A stretch of DNA of 45,992 bases from an uncultured Prevotella sp. (lineage in GTDB: Bacteria; Bacteroidota; Bacteroidia; Bacteroidales; Bacteroidaceae). A program made the position numbers and the translations under genes. Below the pieces are notes generated by a model that searched no databases, was not told where the DNA came from, and saw nothing but the letters and a program-made list of their open reading frames with translations. Positions 23,324 through 32,755 of the stretch are shown here, piece by piece (position 1 is the stretch's first letter; the number at the start of each line of letters is the position of its first letter). The stretch covers positions 1 through 45,992 of the forward strand of contig URLI01000014.1 in NCBI GenBank assembly GCA_900548585.1, in the 5' to 3' direction.

Positions 23324-25909
23324 ATGACAATCGACAATTTTACGATCAAGGCGCAGGAGGTGGTGCAGGAAGCTATGCAAACCGCCATGCGCGCAGGGCA
23401 GCAGACCATAGAGCCTGTCCACCTGCTGAAGGGGGTGCTGGTGAAGGCAAAGGACATAACGGACTTCCTTTTCCAAAAGACCGGAGCGAACGGCGCGCAC
23501 ATAGAGCAACTCGTTGACAGCGAACTGGCACACCTGCCGCGCGTTCAGGGCGGACAACCGTACCTGGGCAACGACGCTAACACGGTGCTGGTGAAGGCCG
23601 GGGAAATATCGAAGGAAATGGGTGACGAGTTCGTCAGCACCGAGCCTCTCATCCTCGCGCTGCTGAAAGTGAACAGCACCGCCGCGCGAATCCTGAAAGA
23701 TGCCGGCATGACCGAGGCCGACACGAGGAAGGCCATGGACGAGCTGCGCAACGGGCAGAAGGTGAAAAGCCAGTCGGCAGACGACAACTACCGCAGCCTC
23801 GACAAATATGCCAAGAACCTCGTGGAGGAGGCGCGCGCCGGGAAACTCGACCCGGTGATAGGCCGCGACGAGGAGATACGCCGCGTGCTGCAGATACTGT
23901 CGCGGCGGACGAAGAACAACCCGGTGCTGATCGGTGAGCCGGGAACGGGAAAGACCGCCATCGCGGAGGGGCTGGCAGCGCGCATCGTGCGCGGCGACGT
24001 GCCGGAGAACCTCAAGGACAAACAACTGTACAGCCTCGACATGGGCGCGCTGCTCGCCGGGGCAAAATACAAGGGGGAGTTCGAGGAGCGACTCAAGAGC
24101 GTCATCAACGAGGTGACAAATAGCGACGGCAACATCATCCTGTTCATCGACGAGATACACACCCTCGTGGGCGCAGGCGGAGGAGAGGGCGCGATGGATG
24201 CCGCCAACATACTGAAACCGGCGCTGGCACGCGGGGAACTGCGCGCAATAGGCGCCACGACACTGAACGAATACCAGAAGTACTTCGAGAAAGACAAGGC
24301 TCTCGAACGGCGTTTCCAGACCGTGATGGTTGAAGAGCCGGACGAAATGTCGGCAATAAGCATCCTGCGCGGACTGAAGGAGCGCTACGAGAACCACCAC
24401 AAGGTGCGCATCCAGGACGACGCGTGCATAGCAGCGGTGAAACTCTCGGAACGCTACATCAGCGACCGTTTCCTGCCTGACAAGGCCATCGACCTGATGG
24501 ACGAGGCCGCCGCGAAACTGCGCATGGAGCGCGACTCCGTGCCTGAGGAGCTCGACGACCTGATGCGGCAACTGAAGCAACTGGAGATCGAGCGCGAGGC
24601 CATCAAGCGCGAGGACGACAAGGAGAAACTTGCACAACTTGACAAGGAGATTGCCACGCTGCGTGAACAGGAGAACACGGCACGCGCGAAATGGGAGAGC
24701 GAGAAGGCACTGGTGGACAAAATCCAGCAGGACAAGCAGAAGATGGAGCAACTGAAGTTCGAGGCCGAGCGCGCCGAGAGAGAGGGCGACTATGCACGGG
24801 TGGCTGAGATAAGGTACAGCAGCCTGAAGGCTCTCGAGGACGACATCGCCGCGCTGACCAAAAAACTGGCACATGGCGAGGGAAACAGGATGGTGCGCGA
24901 GGAGGTCACCGTTGACGACATAGCGGAGGTGGTGAGCCGATGGACGGGCATCCCCGTGACGAGGATGATGCAGAGCGAGAGGGACAAACTGCTGCGACTC
25001 GAGGACGAGCTGCACAAGAGAGTCATCGGTCAGGACGAGGCGATAACGGCCGTCAGCGATGCCGTGCGCCGCAGCAGGGCGGGACTGCATGACCCGAAAC
25101 GCCCGATAGCATCGTTCATTTTCCTCGGGACGACGGGCGTTGGAAAGACGGAGCTGGCAAAGGCGCTTGCCGAATACCTCTTCAACGACGAGCACATGAT
25201 GACGCGCATCGACATGTCGGAATACCAGGAGAAGTTCAGCGTGAGCCGCCTCATCGGCGCGCCTCCCGGATATGTGGGGTACGACGAGGGCGGACAACTC
25301 ACCGAGGCGGTGCGCCGCAAGCCATACTCGGTGGTGCTGTTCGACGAGATTGAGAAGGCACACCCGGACGTGTTCAACATTCTCCTGCAAGTGCTCGACG
25401 ACGGACGGCTGACCGACAACAAGGGACGGACGGTGAACTTCAAGAACACCATAATCATAATGACATCGAACCTCGGCTCGCAGTACATACAAAGTGAGTT
25501 CAGCAAGATGACCGACTCGAGCCGCGATGCCGTCATTGACAGCACGAGGGCAACGGTGATGGAAATGCTCAAGAAGACGATACGCCCGGAGTTCCTCAAC
25601 CGCATCGACGAGACGATAATGTTCCTGCCGCTCACCCAGAGCGAGATTGCCGACGTGGTTCGCCTCCAGGTGGCCGCCGTGAAGAAGACGCTCGCCGGGC
25701 AGGACGTGCGGCTCGATGTCACCCCGGCTGCAATCCAATTCCTCGCCGAGGAAGGATACAACCCGGAGTTCGGCGCGCGACCTGTGAAACGGGCAATACA
25801 GAGGTATGTCCTCAACGACCTGTCGAAACGGCTGCTCGCCGGGGAAGTCAACCGCACGAAGCCAATCGTGATTGACTGTGACGGCCACGCGCTGACGTTC
25901 GGGAACTGA
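23324..25909 (+). CDS. clpB: ATP-dependent disaggregase ClpB
   Basis: An 861-aa AAA+ chaperone that, with DnaK, rescues aggregated proteins after heat stress. The Clp N-terminal domain spans about 1-145. Nucleotide-binding domain 1 has Walker A GEPGTGKT (204-211) and Walker B IILFIDEIHT. A coiled-coil middle domain spans about 400-520 with many E/K/R residues, and nucleotide-binding domain 2 has GTTGVGKT and VVLFDEIEKAHP. Presence of the middle domain distinguishes it from ClpA/ClpC. The start at 23324 is fixed by AAAGGAGAT about 5 nt upstream; an in-frame ATG at 23291 gives 11 extra residues. It stands alone. The tandem repeats and the long leader suggest regulation upstream. Confidence 0.97.
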   Translation: MTIDNFTIKAQEVVQEAMQTAMRAGQQTIEPVHLLKGVLVKAKDITDFLFQKTGANGAHIEQLVDSELAHLPRVQGGQPYLGNDANTVLVKAGEISKEMGDEFVSTEPLILALLKVNSTAARILKDAGMTEADTRKAMDELRNGQKVKSQSADDNYRSLDKYAKNLVEEARAGKLDPVIGRDEEIRRVLQILSRRTKNNPVLIGEPGTGKTAIAEGLAARIVRGDVPENLKDKQLYSLDMGALLAGAKYKGEFEERLKSVINEVTNSDGNIILFIDEIHTLVGAGGGEGAMDAANILKPALARGELRAIGATTLNEYQKYFEKDKALERRFQTVMVEEPDEMSAISILRGLKERYENHHKVRIQDDACIAAVKLSERYISDRFLPDKAIDLMDEAAAKLRMERDSVPEELDDLMRQLKQLEIEREAIKREDDKEKLAQLDKEIATLREQENTARAKWESEKALVDKIQQDKQKMEQLKFEAERAEREGDYARVAEIRYSSLKALEDDIAALTKKLAHGEGNRMVREEVTVDDIAEVVSRWTGIPVTRMMQSERDKLLRLEDELHKRVIGQDEAITAVSDAVRRSRAGLHDPKRPIASFIFLGTTGVGKTELAKALAEYLFNDEHMMTRIDMSEYQEKFSVSRLIGAPPGYVGYDEGGQLTEAVRRKPYSVVLFDEIEKAHPDVFNILLQVLDDGRLTDNKGRTVNFKNTIIIMTSNLGSQYIQSEFSKMTDSSRDAVIDSTRATVMEMLKKTIRPEFLNRIDETIMFLPLTQSEIADVVRLQVAAVKKTLAGQDVRLDVTPAAIQFLAEEGYNPEFGARPVKRAIQRYVLNDLSKRLLAGEVNRTKPIVIDCDGHALTFGN

Positions 25910-25939
25910 CGGGAATCCCCGAGGACAAACATCTCAACA

Positions 25940-26034
25940 AAAGGAGTTGGGGCATCGCATACTGTACCATAACGTTTGGCGTGACTTCCATGAACAACGC
26001 CATGTGGTCAGCAGTGCAAGGTCCCAACTCCTTT
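25940..26034. other. Long-range inverted repeat with nested helices downstream of clpB
   Basis: AAAGGAGTTGGG (25940-25951) pairs perfectly with CCCAACTCCTTT (26023-26034) over 12 bp. Inside, CTG-ACCA (25962-25969) pairs with TGGTCAG (26005-26011) and TGGCGT (25977-25982) pairs with ACGCCA (25997-26002). The pattern fits a structured RNA of about 95 nt, an elaborate clpB terminator, or a small mobile element with 12-bp terminal repeats. No target-site duplication is evident and T tracts are weak. I cannot match it to a known RNA family. Confidence 0.5.
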
Positions 26035-26749
26035 CATATCACCATATACACAAACAGAAAACTGTCCGGACGAAAAAAAGCAACGCCGAAAATAGGAATC
26101 ATATAAAAAACCGCCAAAGGGCAACAATTTTCACATGTATTGACCCACAATCACAGACCGGAGTCCGATCCGACCGCTGTTAAAAGGCACGCATGGACAT
26201 TCCCCCTTAACCCCCAACCGGCCATTGAACCCAAACTGATTGCAGTCGATTGCCATGGCAGATTGGTTGTCGTTTTGCGGGCGTAGCGGGCCACGTCAAG
26301 AAAAAGCGATGAGCAAGATGCTGGCAAGCGGCTGCAAGCAGCCGTGGGACGGGTTGTCGGGATGAAATGGGACAATCTGTGTTGCAATGACCGGTTGTGG
26401 TTAAATATTCGTCGGAAAAATTTCAGTGTAATCACGCCTCGCCAAATAGCGGCTATCCATAAAAACAAATGTGAAACGTTGCATTTTTGGAATATCCCGT
26501 AAGAGAACCACATGCTGCCCTGCAAGACAGTTGTTTTTCCTGACTGAAAAATGCATACTTAAACATAACGACATTCATCCAGAAACCTTTTGTGAAGCTG
26601 CAATGTCAAAGACATATCCGTGGCTATACGCAACAATAGCAAAGGCTCACGATCATGGGAAAATGTATTTTCCCCCGACCTTGGGCGTTTGCGATTGCTG
26701 GTATAGACAAAATGCGTAACCGAAACGATTGCAGGTTGGGCAAGCGACG
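26035..26749. other. Intergenic stretch with no convincing gene
   Basis: Open frames here (for example minus strand 26151-26525) have no recognisable domain and no good start signal. A short perfect palindrome CGGCTGC-AA-GCAGCCG is present near 26330. Around 26376-26405 a segment resembles 165-195 at roughly three quarters of 30 positions, perhaps a degenerate dispersed repeat. Nothing else is supported. Confidence 0.5.
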
Positions 26750-26757
26750 TAACTTTG
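26750..26757 (+). promoter_or_regulatory. -7 box TAACTTTG for the transporter operon
   Basis: TAACTTTG fits TAnnTTTG. ATTG 18 nt upstream (26728-26731) is a passable -33 element. It precedes the small membrane protein gene by about 50 bp. Confidence 0.5.
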
Positions 26758-26805
26758 CAGCGTCAAAATGAATAAACAGTCAAACATTCAAAAGTATTAA
26801 AAATC

Positions 26806-26958
26806 ATGGGAAATCAAGCAATTGTCTGGAGTGCAGTGGTAATTTTTCTTTTCGTATTGTTCGTATTGCGTGGAGCCGTAAAAATGCGCATGCAAGCACA
26901 CCACAACAAGATATTCGAGTTCGACGACGAATACAACGTGTACGACTGGGAAGAATAG
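26806..26958 (+). CDS. Small single-pass membrane protein (50 aa)
   Basis: The peptide starts MGNQAIVWSAV. One membrane helix spans about residues 6-22 (IVWSAVVIFLFVLFVLR), then a basic stretch (VKMRMQAHHNK) and an acidic C-terminal tail (FEFDDEYNVYDWEE). The positive-inside rule puts the tail in the cytoplasm. It follows a good -7 box and ends 8 bp before the YjjP-like gene, so it is probably co-transcribed with the transporter and could be an accessory subunit; that is an inference from position. I recognise no family. Confidence 0.65.
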   Translation: MGNQAIVWSAVVIFLFVLFVLRGAVKMRMQAHHNKIFEFDDEYNVYDWEE

Positions 26959-26966
26959 ACCTGTAA

Positions 26967-27737
26967 ATGGAATCATCAAATGCAAAACACGCGTGCCTGT
27001 TCTTGGCCGACTATGCAGCCCTGCTATATGGATGCGGGGCCACATGCGCGCGCATCAAGAAAAACGTGGACCGTATTGTGAGTGTGTGGAACCTGAACCT
27101 GGAACTGATGATAATGCCGGGAAGCATCCACCTCACGCACTTCGACGAGGTGTCCGGATTGTCGCAGGCTTATATCAAGAAGGCTCCGCACATGGGCATC
27201 AGCTTCTACAAGAACACCCAGTTGAGCAAGCTAAGCTGGAGCATCGCCGACAGGCTGGTAACCCAAGAGGAGGCGAAGCGCGAGTTTGGCCGGATTATCT
27301 CTGCCCCGAACACAAACGGAAGGCTCGTCTTGCTGCTCACCTCGCTTGCGAACATGTCGTTCTGCCGACTTTTCGGAGGTGATGCCTGTGCAATGGCAAC
27401 AGTGTTCCTGGCCACCCTTGCAGGATTTCGATTCAAGCAAATGCTGCTCGACGAGCATATAGACACCAAGGCAGTGTTTGTCCTTTGCGCTTTTTTCTCT
27501 TCAGTGATAGGTTCCGCCGGTTATGTGTTCCATTTTGGAGACACCCCAGATGTATCATTAGGGACATCCGTGCTTTACCTCATACCAGGCATACCATACA
27601 TAAACAGCATCAGCGACATGATCCAGGGGCAGTACCTTGTGTCATTTTGCAGGTTTATGGATGCCGTTACACTTACTTTCTGCCTGTCTGTTGGGTTGGC
27701 CGCAGGAATTCTTCTTATGAATCTCAGGATGTTTTAA
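26967..27737 (+). CDS. yjjP: ThrE/YjjP-type transporter subunit (DUF1212)
   Basis: A 256-aa membrane protein, the same length as E. coli YjjP. The soluble N-terminal half (CLFLADYAALLYGCGATCARIKK) carries the DUF1212 pattern. The C-terminal half has several membrane helices and the conserved LYLIPGIPYINSISDMIQG, matching the LLLVPGFPLINAVADM motif of the family. The ThrE family exports threonine/serine; the E. coli YjjP/YjjB pair has been linked to succinate export. The second half of the transporter is the next gene, 14 bp downstream, so this is the split form. Substrate not determined from sequence. Confidence 0.85.
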   Translation: MESSNAKHACLFLADYAALLYGCGATCARIKKNVDRIVSVWNLNLELMIMPGSIHLTHFDEVSGLSQAYIKKAPHMGISFYKNTQLSKLSWSIADRLVTQEEAKREFGRIISAPNTNGRLVLLLTSLANMSFCRLFGGDACAMATVFLATLAGFRFKQMLLDEHIDTKAVFVLCAFFSSVIGSAGYVFHFGDTPDVSLGTSVLYLIPGIPYINSISDMIQGQYLVSFCRFMDAVTLTFCLSVGLAAGILLMNLRMF

Positions 27738-27751
27738 AGAGCGCGCAAGTC

Positions 27752-28249
27752 ATGACATTCATTTTCAACGTCTTTGAAGACGCCATGTTTGGGGCTTTGG
27801 CCGGCATCGGATTTGCGAGCATAAGCAATCCACCGCGAAACGCCTACCCATATTGCGCCCTTATATCAGGTACTGGGCATGGCGTGAGATACATCCTTAT
27901 GAACAACGCATTCAACCAAGGAAGCCTCATTGTCTCAAGTTTCGTGGCAGCGCTGGTCATTGGCTTCATGTCCGTAGGCTGGGCGTGCAAAGCAAAATGC
28001 CCACCGGAGACTTTCTCGTTTCCATCATTGCTGCCCATGATCCCCGGAATGTATGCCTACAGGACCGTCGAGGGGCTGGTGATGTGTTTATTTACATCAA
28101 ACGAGGAATTATTCAACCATTATTTGTATCTTTGCACATCAAATTGTTTCACGTGCGTATTCGACATCCTCGGAATGGTGCTTGGTGTTACGATTCCCAT
28201 CTTCATCCTCAGCAAGATGTCTTACCGCGTGACCAGAAACATGTATTGA
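27752..28249 (+). CDS. yjjB: ThrE/YjjB-type transporter subunit (DUF3815)
   Basis: A 165-aa membrane protein with about four to five hydrophobic helices and the family motif SLLPMIPGMYAYR, equivalent to the VPG motif of the partner. The size fits YjjB. The start at 27752 (MTFIFNVFEDAMFG) gives the expected first helix; the same frame is open further upstream to 27485 but that overlaps yjjP. It should form one transporter with the preceding gene. A LysR regulator follows after 13 bp. Confidence 0.85.
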   Translation: MTFIFNVFEDAMFGALAGIGFASISNPPRNAYPYCALISGTGHGVRYILMNNAFNQGSLIVSSFVAALVIGFMSVGWACKAKCPPETFSFPSLLPMIPGMYAYRTVEGLVMCLFTSNEELFNHYLYLCTSNCFTCVFDILGMVLGVTIPIFILSKMSYRVTRNMY

Positions 28250-28262
28250 GGACGGTTTAATC

Positions 28263-29171
28263 ATGGAATTAAGACAGATAAGATATTTCCTGAAAGTGGC
28301 AGAACTTCTGAATTTCTCGGAGGCTTCAAAATCACTGTTCATCACACAGAGTACCCTTTCGCAGCAAATAAGGCAGTTGGAGCAAGAGTTCGACACGGTG
28401 TTGTTTGACCGCAACAGCCACGAGGTCTCGCTAACGGAGGCAGGCCAGCAGCTGTACCGGTGTGCGAGGCAGCTGATAAGCGATGCTGACACATGCGTCC
28501 AGAAAATGACAGACCTGAAAAACATGCTGGCAGGAGAGCTCAACATTGGAGTGACATTCACTTTCAGCCCCTTGCTCACGGAAACAGTCTTGGAGTTCAT
28601 GAAACAATATCCAAACGTCAGGCTCAACATATATTACAAGACCATGAGCGAGTTGATGGACATGCTACAACAACGCGACATAGACTTCGTGCTGGCGTTC
28701 AAGCCAACCGACATAAACGACAAGATCGACAGCCATGTGCTGTTCGGCAACCGCCTGTCTGTTGTGACAAGCGAAAACCACCCCCTCGCAAAGCGAAAGT
28801 CTTTGACCATTGACGACATAATGTTGTACGACATGGCTCTACCAGCACGCGGACTACAGGCACGCAACATCTTCGACGAGATGATACTCAAAATGAACGG
28901 CAAGATCAAGGTTAGGATAGAGCTGAACGACGTAAGCATTCTACTGAAACTCATAAGGCAGAGCAAACTAATAACCGTCCTGGCCGAAGCCACAATACAC
29001 GATGAGGAGGGGCTGGTGGCAATCCCGCTGGAAATTGCCGATTTCAGCATGGAGGGCTGCATACACATACGGAAGCAGTCCTATGTGAAGAACTCCGCCC
29101 GGGAGTTCTACCGTCTTCTAAGCCAATCAAGGGCTGTGCTCAAGTACTCTTCACTGGCAAATCTGCTGTGA
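28263..29171 (+). CDS. LysR-family transcriptional regulator
   Basis: A 302-aa protein. The N-terminal winged HTH (MELRQIRYFLKVAELLNFSE, then ITQSTLSQQIRQLEQEF and LFDRNSHEVSLTEAG) is typical of LysR. A periplasmic-binding-protein-like effector domain spans about 90-295 and is most like the CysB/CynR group in layout. The gene is 13 bp after the YjjB-like gene, on the same strand, so it may autoregulate the transporter operon; no divergent target is present. The effector is unknown. Confidence 0.9.
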   Translation: MELRQIRYFLKVAELLNFSEASKSLFITQSTLSQQIRQLEQEFDTVLFDRNSHEVSLTEAGQQLYRCARQLISDADTCVQKMTDLKNMLAGELNIGVTFTFSPLLTETVLEFMKQYPNVRLNIYYKTMSELMDMLQQRDIDFVLAFKPTDINDKIDSHVLFGNRLSVVTSENHPLAKRKSLTIDDIMLYDMALPARGLQARNIFDEMILKMNGKIKVRIELNDVSILLKLIRQSKLITVLAEATIHDEEGLVAIPLEIADFSMEGCIHIRKQSYVKNSAREFYRLLSQSRAVLKYSSLANLL

Positions 29172-29220
29172 TGTCCCCCGTGTTTGCCACCAAGTGGAGG
29201 GACAAGCATCGCAAGAAATA

Positions 29221-29260
29221 GCGAGGCGACCTGTGGGAGAAAGCAAGGGTCGCCGCTCGT
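29221..29260 (+). terminator. Hairpin terminator of the transporter-LysR operon
   Basis: GGCGACC (29226-29232) pairs with GGTCGCC (29249-29255), extended by CGAG/CTCG with a small bulge, then TTTATT. It lies between convergent genes. The T tract is short, so strength is uncertain. Confidence 0.55.
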
Positions 29261-29292
29261 TTATTGCCGGCATGGGAAAATCCGGTGGCAAG

Positions 29293-30540
29293 TCACATTC
29301 TCACCGGCACCGCGACGCACATTTCCGTGTAGTCGGCGAGCGTGCGGTGGGCCTTTACGTTCACGCCGAGGCGCACATTCCCCAACTTGCGGAAAGTGTA
29401 ATTTATGCCGACGCGCTCATAGTAAGGTGCCTCCAGCGCCTTTGCCTTGAAGCCTGCATGGCGGTAAACATACCAGCCGATGCTCATTGCGATGGATAAC
29501 TGGCGGTAGAATACCTCATGCTTCGCGGCAATGCCGACGGACCACCGGCTGTATCTGTCGGCTTGCTGCCAGGCCGTCTCAATATCCCTGACGTCGTCTG
29601 TGCAGCGGCTATAGAACACATCCACGCCCACGCCCGATGCCCATCGGCGGGCATACCGGCGCATGACGTCGGCCGAGGCAGACCACATTGCATAGCGTTT
29701 GAAACTGTTCTTGCAGTAGCCCGGGGCATCGGGAGGGGTGTAATACTGTGTCAGCTGGAACTCCTCGTTGAGTGCCTTGATGCCAGCCGATGCGGAGAAA
29801 TTCAGATACCAGTAGCTTTTGAATTGCCCGGGGCGGAACTCGCAATGCCGCTCCGACACGTCGTCATAATAGGGATAGTAAACCAAACCGACGGCAGGTC
29901 CGACAACGTTTACGCCCTTGTTTGGCATGTTCATCGAGCCGTTGCTGTGGTGATAGTAGTCCACGCCGGCGCGTATGCCCCACTGCGGCGCGACACGGTA
30001 TGTGCAATGCACGCCCGCACCGAAATATATGAGCCACCGAGAGCCTATGAGCAGGTTGTCTATGGCATCGCGGTTGTTCCATTTCCGGTGCGAGTAGCCT
30101 ATGCCCATGCTCAGCATGTAGTCAATCTCCCACCGCCGGCTGCGTAGCAGCGGACGGTTGAACGATGCGTATGCCGTGATGATGTTGCCGAGCCTCGACT
30201 TGTAGTCAACCGGCTGGTACGTTCCCCACGCTGGGTCATGGGCGCGCTGCATCAGCACGCGGTGGTGGTCGCTGTAGCGCAGCCCGAACGAGAACGACGG
30301 GTAGCCATAGTCGGCGGCGAAAGCGTCGCTGTCACTTGGCAGTGCGCTGTATGTCATGGCGATGGCGAAAGAGCCGGAGGCGCTGGTCTGCATGAATTTC
30401 CTCTGGTATTTATCTATCGTCACCAAAGTCCCCGGGGAAAAGGAAATCTCTGCGCCGAAATGGCGCAGGGAGTCACGCTCAGCCGCCCCCGCAAGCGCTG
30501 GGAGCAGAAGCAAAGGTAGTAATATTTTGTTAACAGACAT
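29293..30540 (-). CDS. PagL-like acyloxyacyl hydrolase (lipid A 3-O-deacylase family)
   Basis: A 415-aa outer-membrane barrel with a signal peptide (MSVNKILLPLLLLPALAGA). The segment YYHHSNGSMNMPNKGVN at about 196-211 matches the PagL active-site pattern H-x-S-N-G...N-x-G, with His198 and Ser199 as probable catalytic residues. Family members remove an acyl chain from lipid A in the outer membrane. It is longer than proteobacterial PagL, as is usual in Bacteroidota. The gene starts 1 bp after the recQ stop, so it is translated from the tig-clpP-clpX-recQ transcript or an internal promoter. Confidence 0.75.
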   Translation of the reverse strand: MSVNKILLPLLLLPALAGAAERDSLRHFGAEISFSPGTLVTIDKYQRKFMQTSASGSFAIAMTYSALPSDSDAFAADYGYPSFSFGLRYSDHHRVLMQRAHDPAWGTYQPVDYKSRLGNIITAYASFNRPLLRSRRWEIDYMLSMGIGYSHRKWNNRDAIDNLLIGSRWLIYFGAGVHCTYRVAPQWGIRAGVDYYHHSNGSMNMPNKGVNVVGPAVGLVYYPYYDDVSERHCEFRPGQFKSYWYLNFSASAGIKALNEEFQLTQYYTPPDAPGYCKNSFKRYAMWSASADVMRRYARRWASGVGVDVFYSRCTDDVRDIETAWQQADRYSRWSVGIAAKHEVFYRQLSIAMSIGWYVYRHAGFKAKALEAPYYERVGINYTFRKLGNVRLGVNVKAHRTLADYTEMCVAVPVRM

Positions 30541-30541
30541 G

Positions 30542-32725
30542 TCAGTTGGCTTTTTCCGACATGAACTTCACGCGCACGAGGCGTATCTCATCCTCCTCAT
30601 ACTCGCTCCCGAGTTCCTTCATCGCCACCTCGAGGTCATCGGTCTCGCTCTCCATGAAATAGCCGTATATTTCGTCCACATGGTCTTCGTCCATCACTTC
30701 CTCGAGGAAATAGTCGATGTTGAGTTTTGTCCCGCTGTAAACGATGGTGTCGATCTCGTCAAGCAATTCTTCGAAGTCGATTCCCTCCGCGATTGCTATG
30801 TCGTCGAGTGCCATCTTTGCGTCTATGCTCTTTATGATTTTCACCTTTAGCATGGATTTCTTCGCCACTGTCCTTATTCGCATGTCCTCGGGGCGTTCGA
30901 TGTCGTTTTCCTCACAATGTTTCCTTATCAGTTCCACGAATGGTTTCCCGAACTTGCGTGCCTTTCCCGCTCCCACTCCCTGTATGTTCTGCAATTCCTC
31001 GAGTTTCACGGGATATAGCGTGGCCATCTGTTCGAGCGACACGTCCATGAATATGACATACGGCGGCAGGTTGACACGCTTTGCCACGTCCTTCCGCAGG
31101 TCAACAAGCATTCTGTAAAGTGCCGGGTCGAGTGCGTTGCCGCGCCCCTCGCCCAGTTCCTCCTCGTCTTCCGAGAAGTTGAACTCGTTGTCCAGCACTA
31201 TCTGGAACGGCCTTGGCTTCTTTCGGAACCTGCGCCCCTCGGCCGTGAGTTTCAGCAGTCCGTAGTTCTCCACGTCTTTCTTCAGGTAGCCGGCGATGAT
31301 GGCCTGGCGTATCACCGGGTTCCAGACTTTCGGGTTCTCGTCCTCCCCCGCGCCGAAACATTCCAGTTCGTTGTGCTTGTGAGACACTATGTCGTCGGTG
31401 GCGCGGCCCTTCACGAAGTCGATGATATAGTCCTGCATGAAGTTCTCCTTCACCTCGGCGACAGCATCCAGCACGATTTCGAGCGGTCTCTGCGCCTCTA
31501 TCTTTTTCTTTGGGTGCAGGCAGTTGTCACAGTTGCCGCAGTTGTCCTTCGGGTAAATCTCTCCGAAATAGTTCAGCAGGAACTTCCTTCTGCACACCGA
31601 AGACTCGGCATACGCCGCCGTCTCCTGCAGCAGTTGCCTGCCGATATCCTGCTCCGCCACCGGTTTGTTCTCCATGAACTTCTCCAGTTTCTTCAGGTCC
31701 TTGTTGCTGTAGAAGACTATGCATATGCCCTCTCCGTCGTCTCGCCCGGCGCGTCCGGTCTCCTGGTAATATCCCTCGAGGCTCTTCGGTATGTCGTAGT
31801 GTATTACGAAGCGCACGTCCGGCTTGTCTATCCCCATACCGAATGCTATCGTCGCCACGATGACGTGGATGTTCTGCATGAGGAAATCGTCCTGCGTCTG
31901 CGACCGCGTCGCGCTGTCGAGGCCGGCATGGTATGGCGCTGCCTTGATGTCGTTGGCGCACAGTATCGCCGCCAGTTCCTCCACTTTCTTCCGTGACAGG
32001 CAATATATTATTCCGCTCTTCCCGGCATTGTGTTTTATAAACTTGACTATCTGTGTGTTTGTTGCCTCCTCGCTCACCTTCGGCCTCACCTCGTAGTACA
32101 GGTTCGGGCGGTTGAACGAGCTCTTGAACTCGGCAGCGTCGACGATGCCGAGGCTTTTCTTTATGTCCGTGCGCACCTTGTCTGTGGCTGTCGCCGTGAG
32201 TGCTATTATCGGCGCCCTGCCGATTTTGTTTATTATCGGGCGTATGTTCCTGTATTCCGGGCGGAAGTCGTGTCCCCACTCCGAGATGCAGTGTGCCTCG
32301 TCGATGGCATAGAAAGATATTTGCACTTCGCGCAGGAACTCGGCATATTCCTCCTTTGTGAGCGACTCCGGCGCTACATAAAGCAGTTTTGTCTTGCCGC
32401 TCTTTATGTCGTTCTTAACGAGGTCGATGGCCGACTTGTTCAACGAGGAGTTGATGTAGTGCGCAATCCCTTCCTCCTCGCTCAGTCCGTTTATAACATC
32501 AACCTGGTTCTTCATCAGCGCTATAAGCGGCGAGATGACGATTGCCGTGCCCCCCATTATGAGCGACGGCAGCTGGTAGCACAGCGATTTTCCCCCGCCG
32601 GTCGGCATCAGCACGAATGTGTCCTTGCCGTCGAGCAGGTTGCGTATGATGGCCTCCTGGTCTCCTTTGAAAGTATCGAAGCCGAAGTATTTCTTCAGCG
32701 GCTCAATAAGGTTTATTTCTTTCAT
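30542..32725 (-). CDS. recQ: ATP-dependent DNA helicase RecQ
   Basis: A 727-aa 3'-5' helicase for recombination and fork repair. The helicase core has Walker A MPTGGGKSLC (residues 40-49), DEAH (142-145) in AIDEAHCISEWGHDFRPEY, and QETGRAGRD (motif VI). The RQC zinc cysteines lie in CRRKFLLNYFG and CGNCDNC, and a winged helix follows. An HRDC domain spans about 515-600. An acidic C-terminal extension of about 100 residues ends the protein and is longer than in E. coli RecQ (609 aa). It lies 30 bp after clpX. Confidence 0.95.
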   Translation of the reverse strand: MKEINLIEPLKKYFGFDTFKGDQEAIIRNLLDGKDTFVLMPTGGGKSLCYQLPSLIMGGTAIVISPLIALMKNQVDVINGLSEEEGIAHYINSSLNKSAIDLVKNDIKSGKTKLLYVAPESLTKEEYAEFLREVQISFYAIDEAHCISEWGHDFRPEYRNIRPIINKIGRAPIIALTATATDKVRTDIKKSLGIVDAAEFKSSFNRPNLYYEVRPKVSEEATNTQIVKFIKHNAGKSGIIYCLSRKKVEELAAILCANDIKAAPYHAGLDSATRSQTQDDFLMQNIHVIVATIAFGMGIDKPDVRFVIHYDIPKSLEGYYQETGRAGRDDGEGICIVFYSNKDLKKLEKFMENKPVAEQDIGRQLLQETAAYAESSVCRRKFLLNYFGEIYPKDNCGNCDNCLHPKKKIEAQRPLEIVLDAVAEVKENFMQDYIIDFVKGRATDDIVSHKHNELECFGAGEDENPKVWNPVIRQAIIAGYLKKDVENYGLLKLTAEGRRFRKKPRPFQIVLDNEFNFSEDEEELGEGRGNALDPALYRMLVDLRKDVAKRVNLPPYVIFMDVSLEQMATLYPVKLEELQNIQGVGAGKARKFGKPFVELIRKHCEENDIERPEDMRIRTVAKKSMLKVKIIKSIDAKMALDDIAIAEGIDFEELLDEIDTIVYSGTKLNIDYFLEEVMDEDHVDEIYGYFMESETDDLEVAMKELGSEYEEDEIRLVRVKFMSEKAN

Positions 32726-32755
32726 CGCATAGTATGTTTAGACCTCCGCCGGCTT

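Noticed and set aside
23120..25888. 922-aa open frame on the minus strand
   Set aside because: It lies antisense to clpB over its whole length. High-GC coding DNA often leaves the opposite strand open, and its translation shows no domain.
26151..26525. 124-aa minus-strand open frame in the gene-poor stretch
   Set aside because: No start signal, no hydrophobic or domain pattern, and no neighbour in operon distance.
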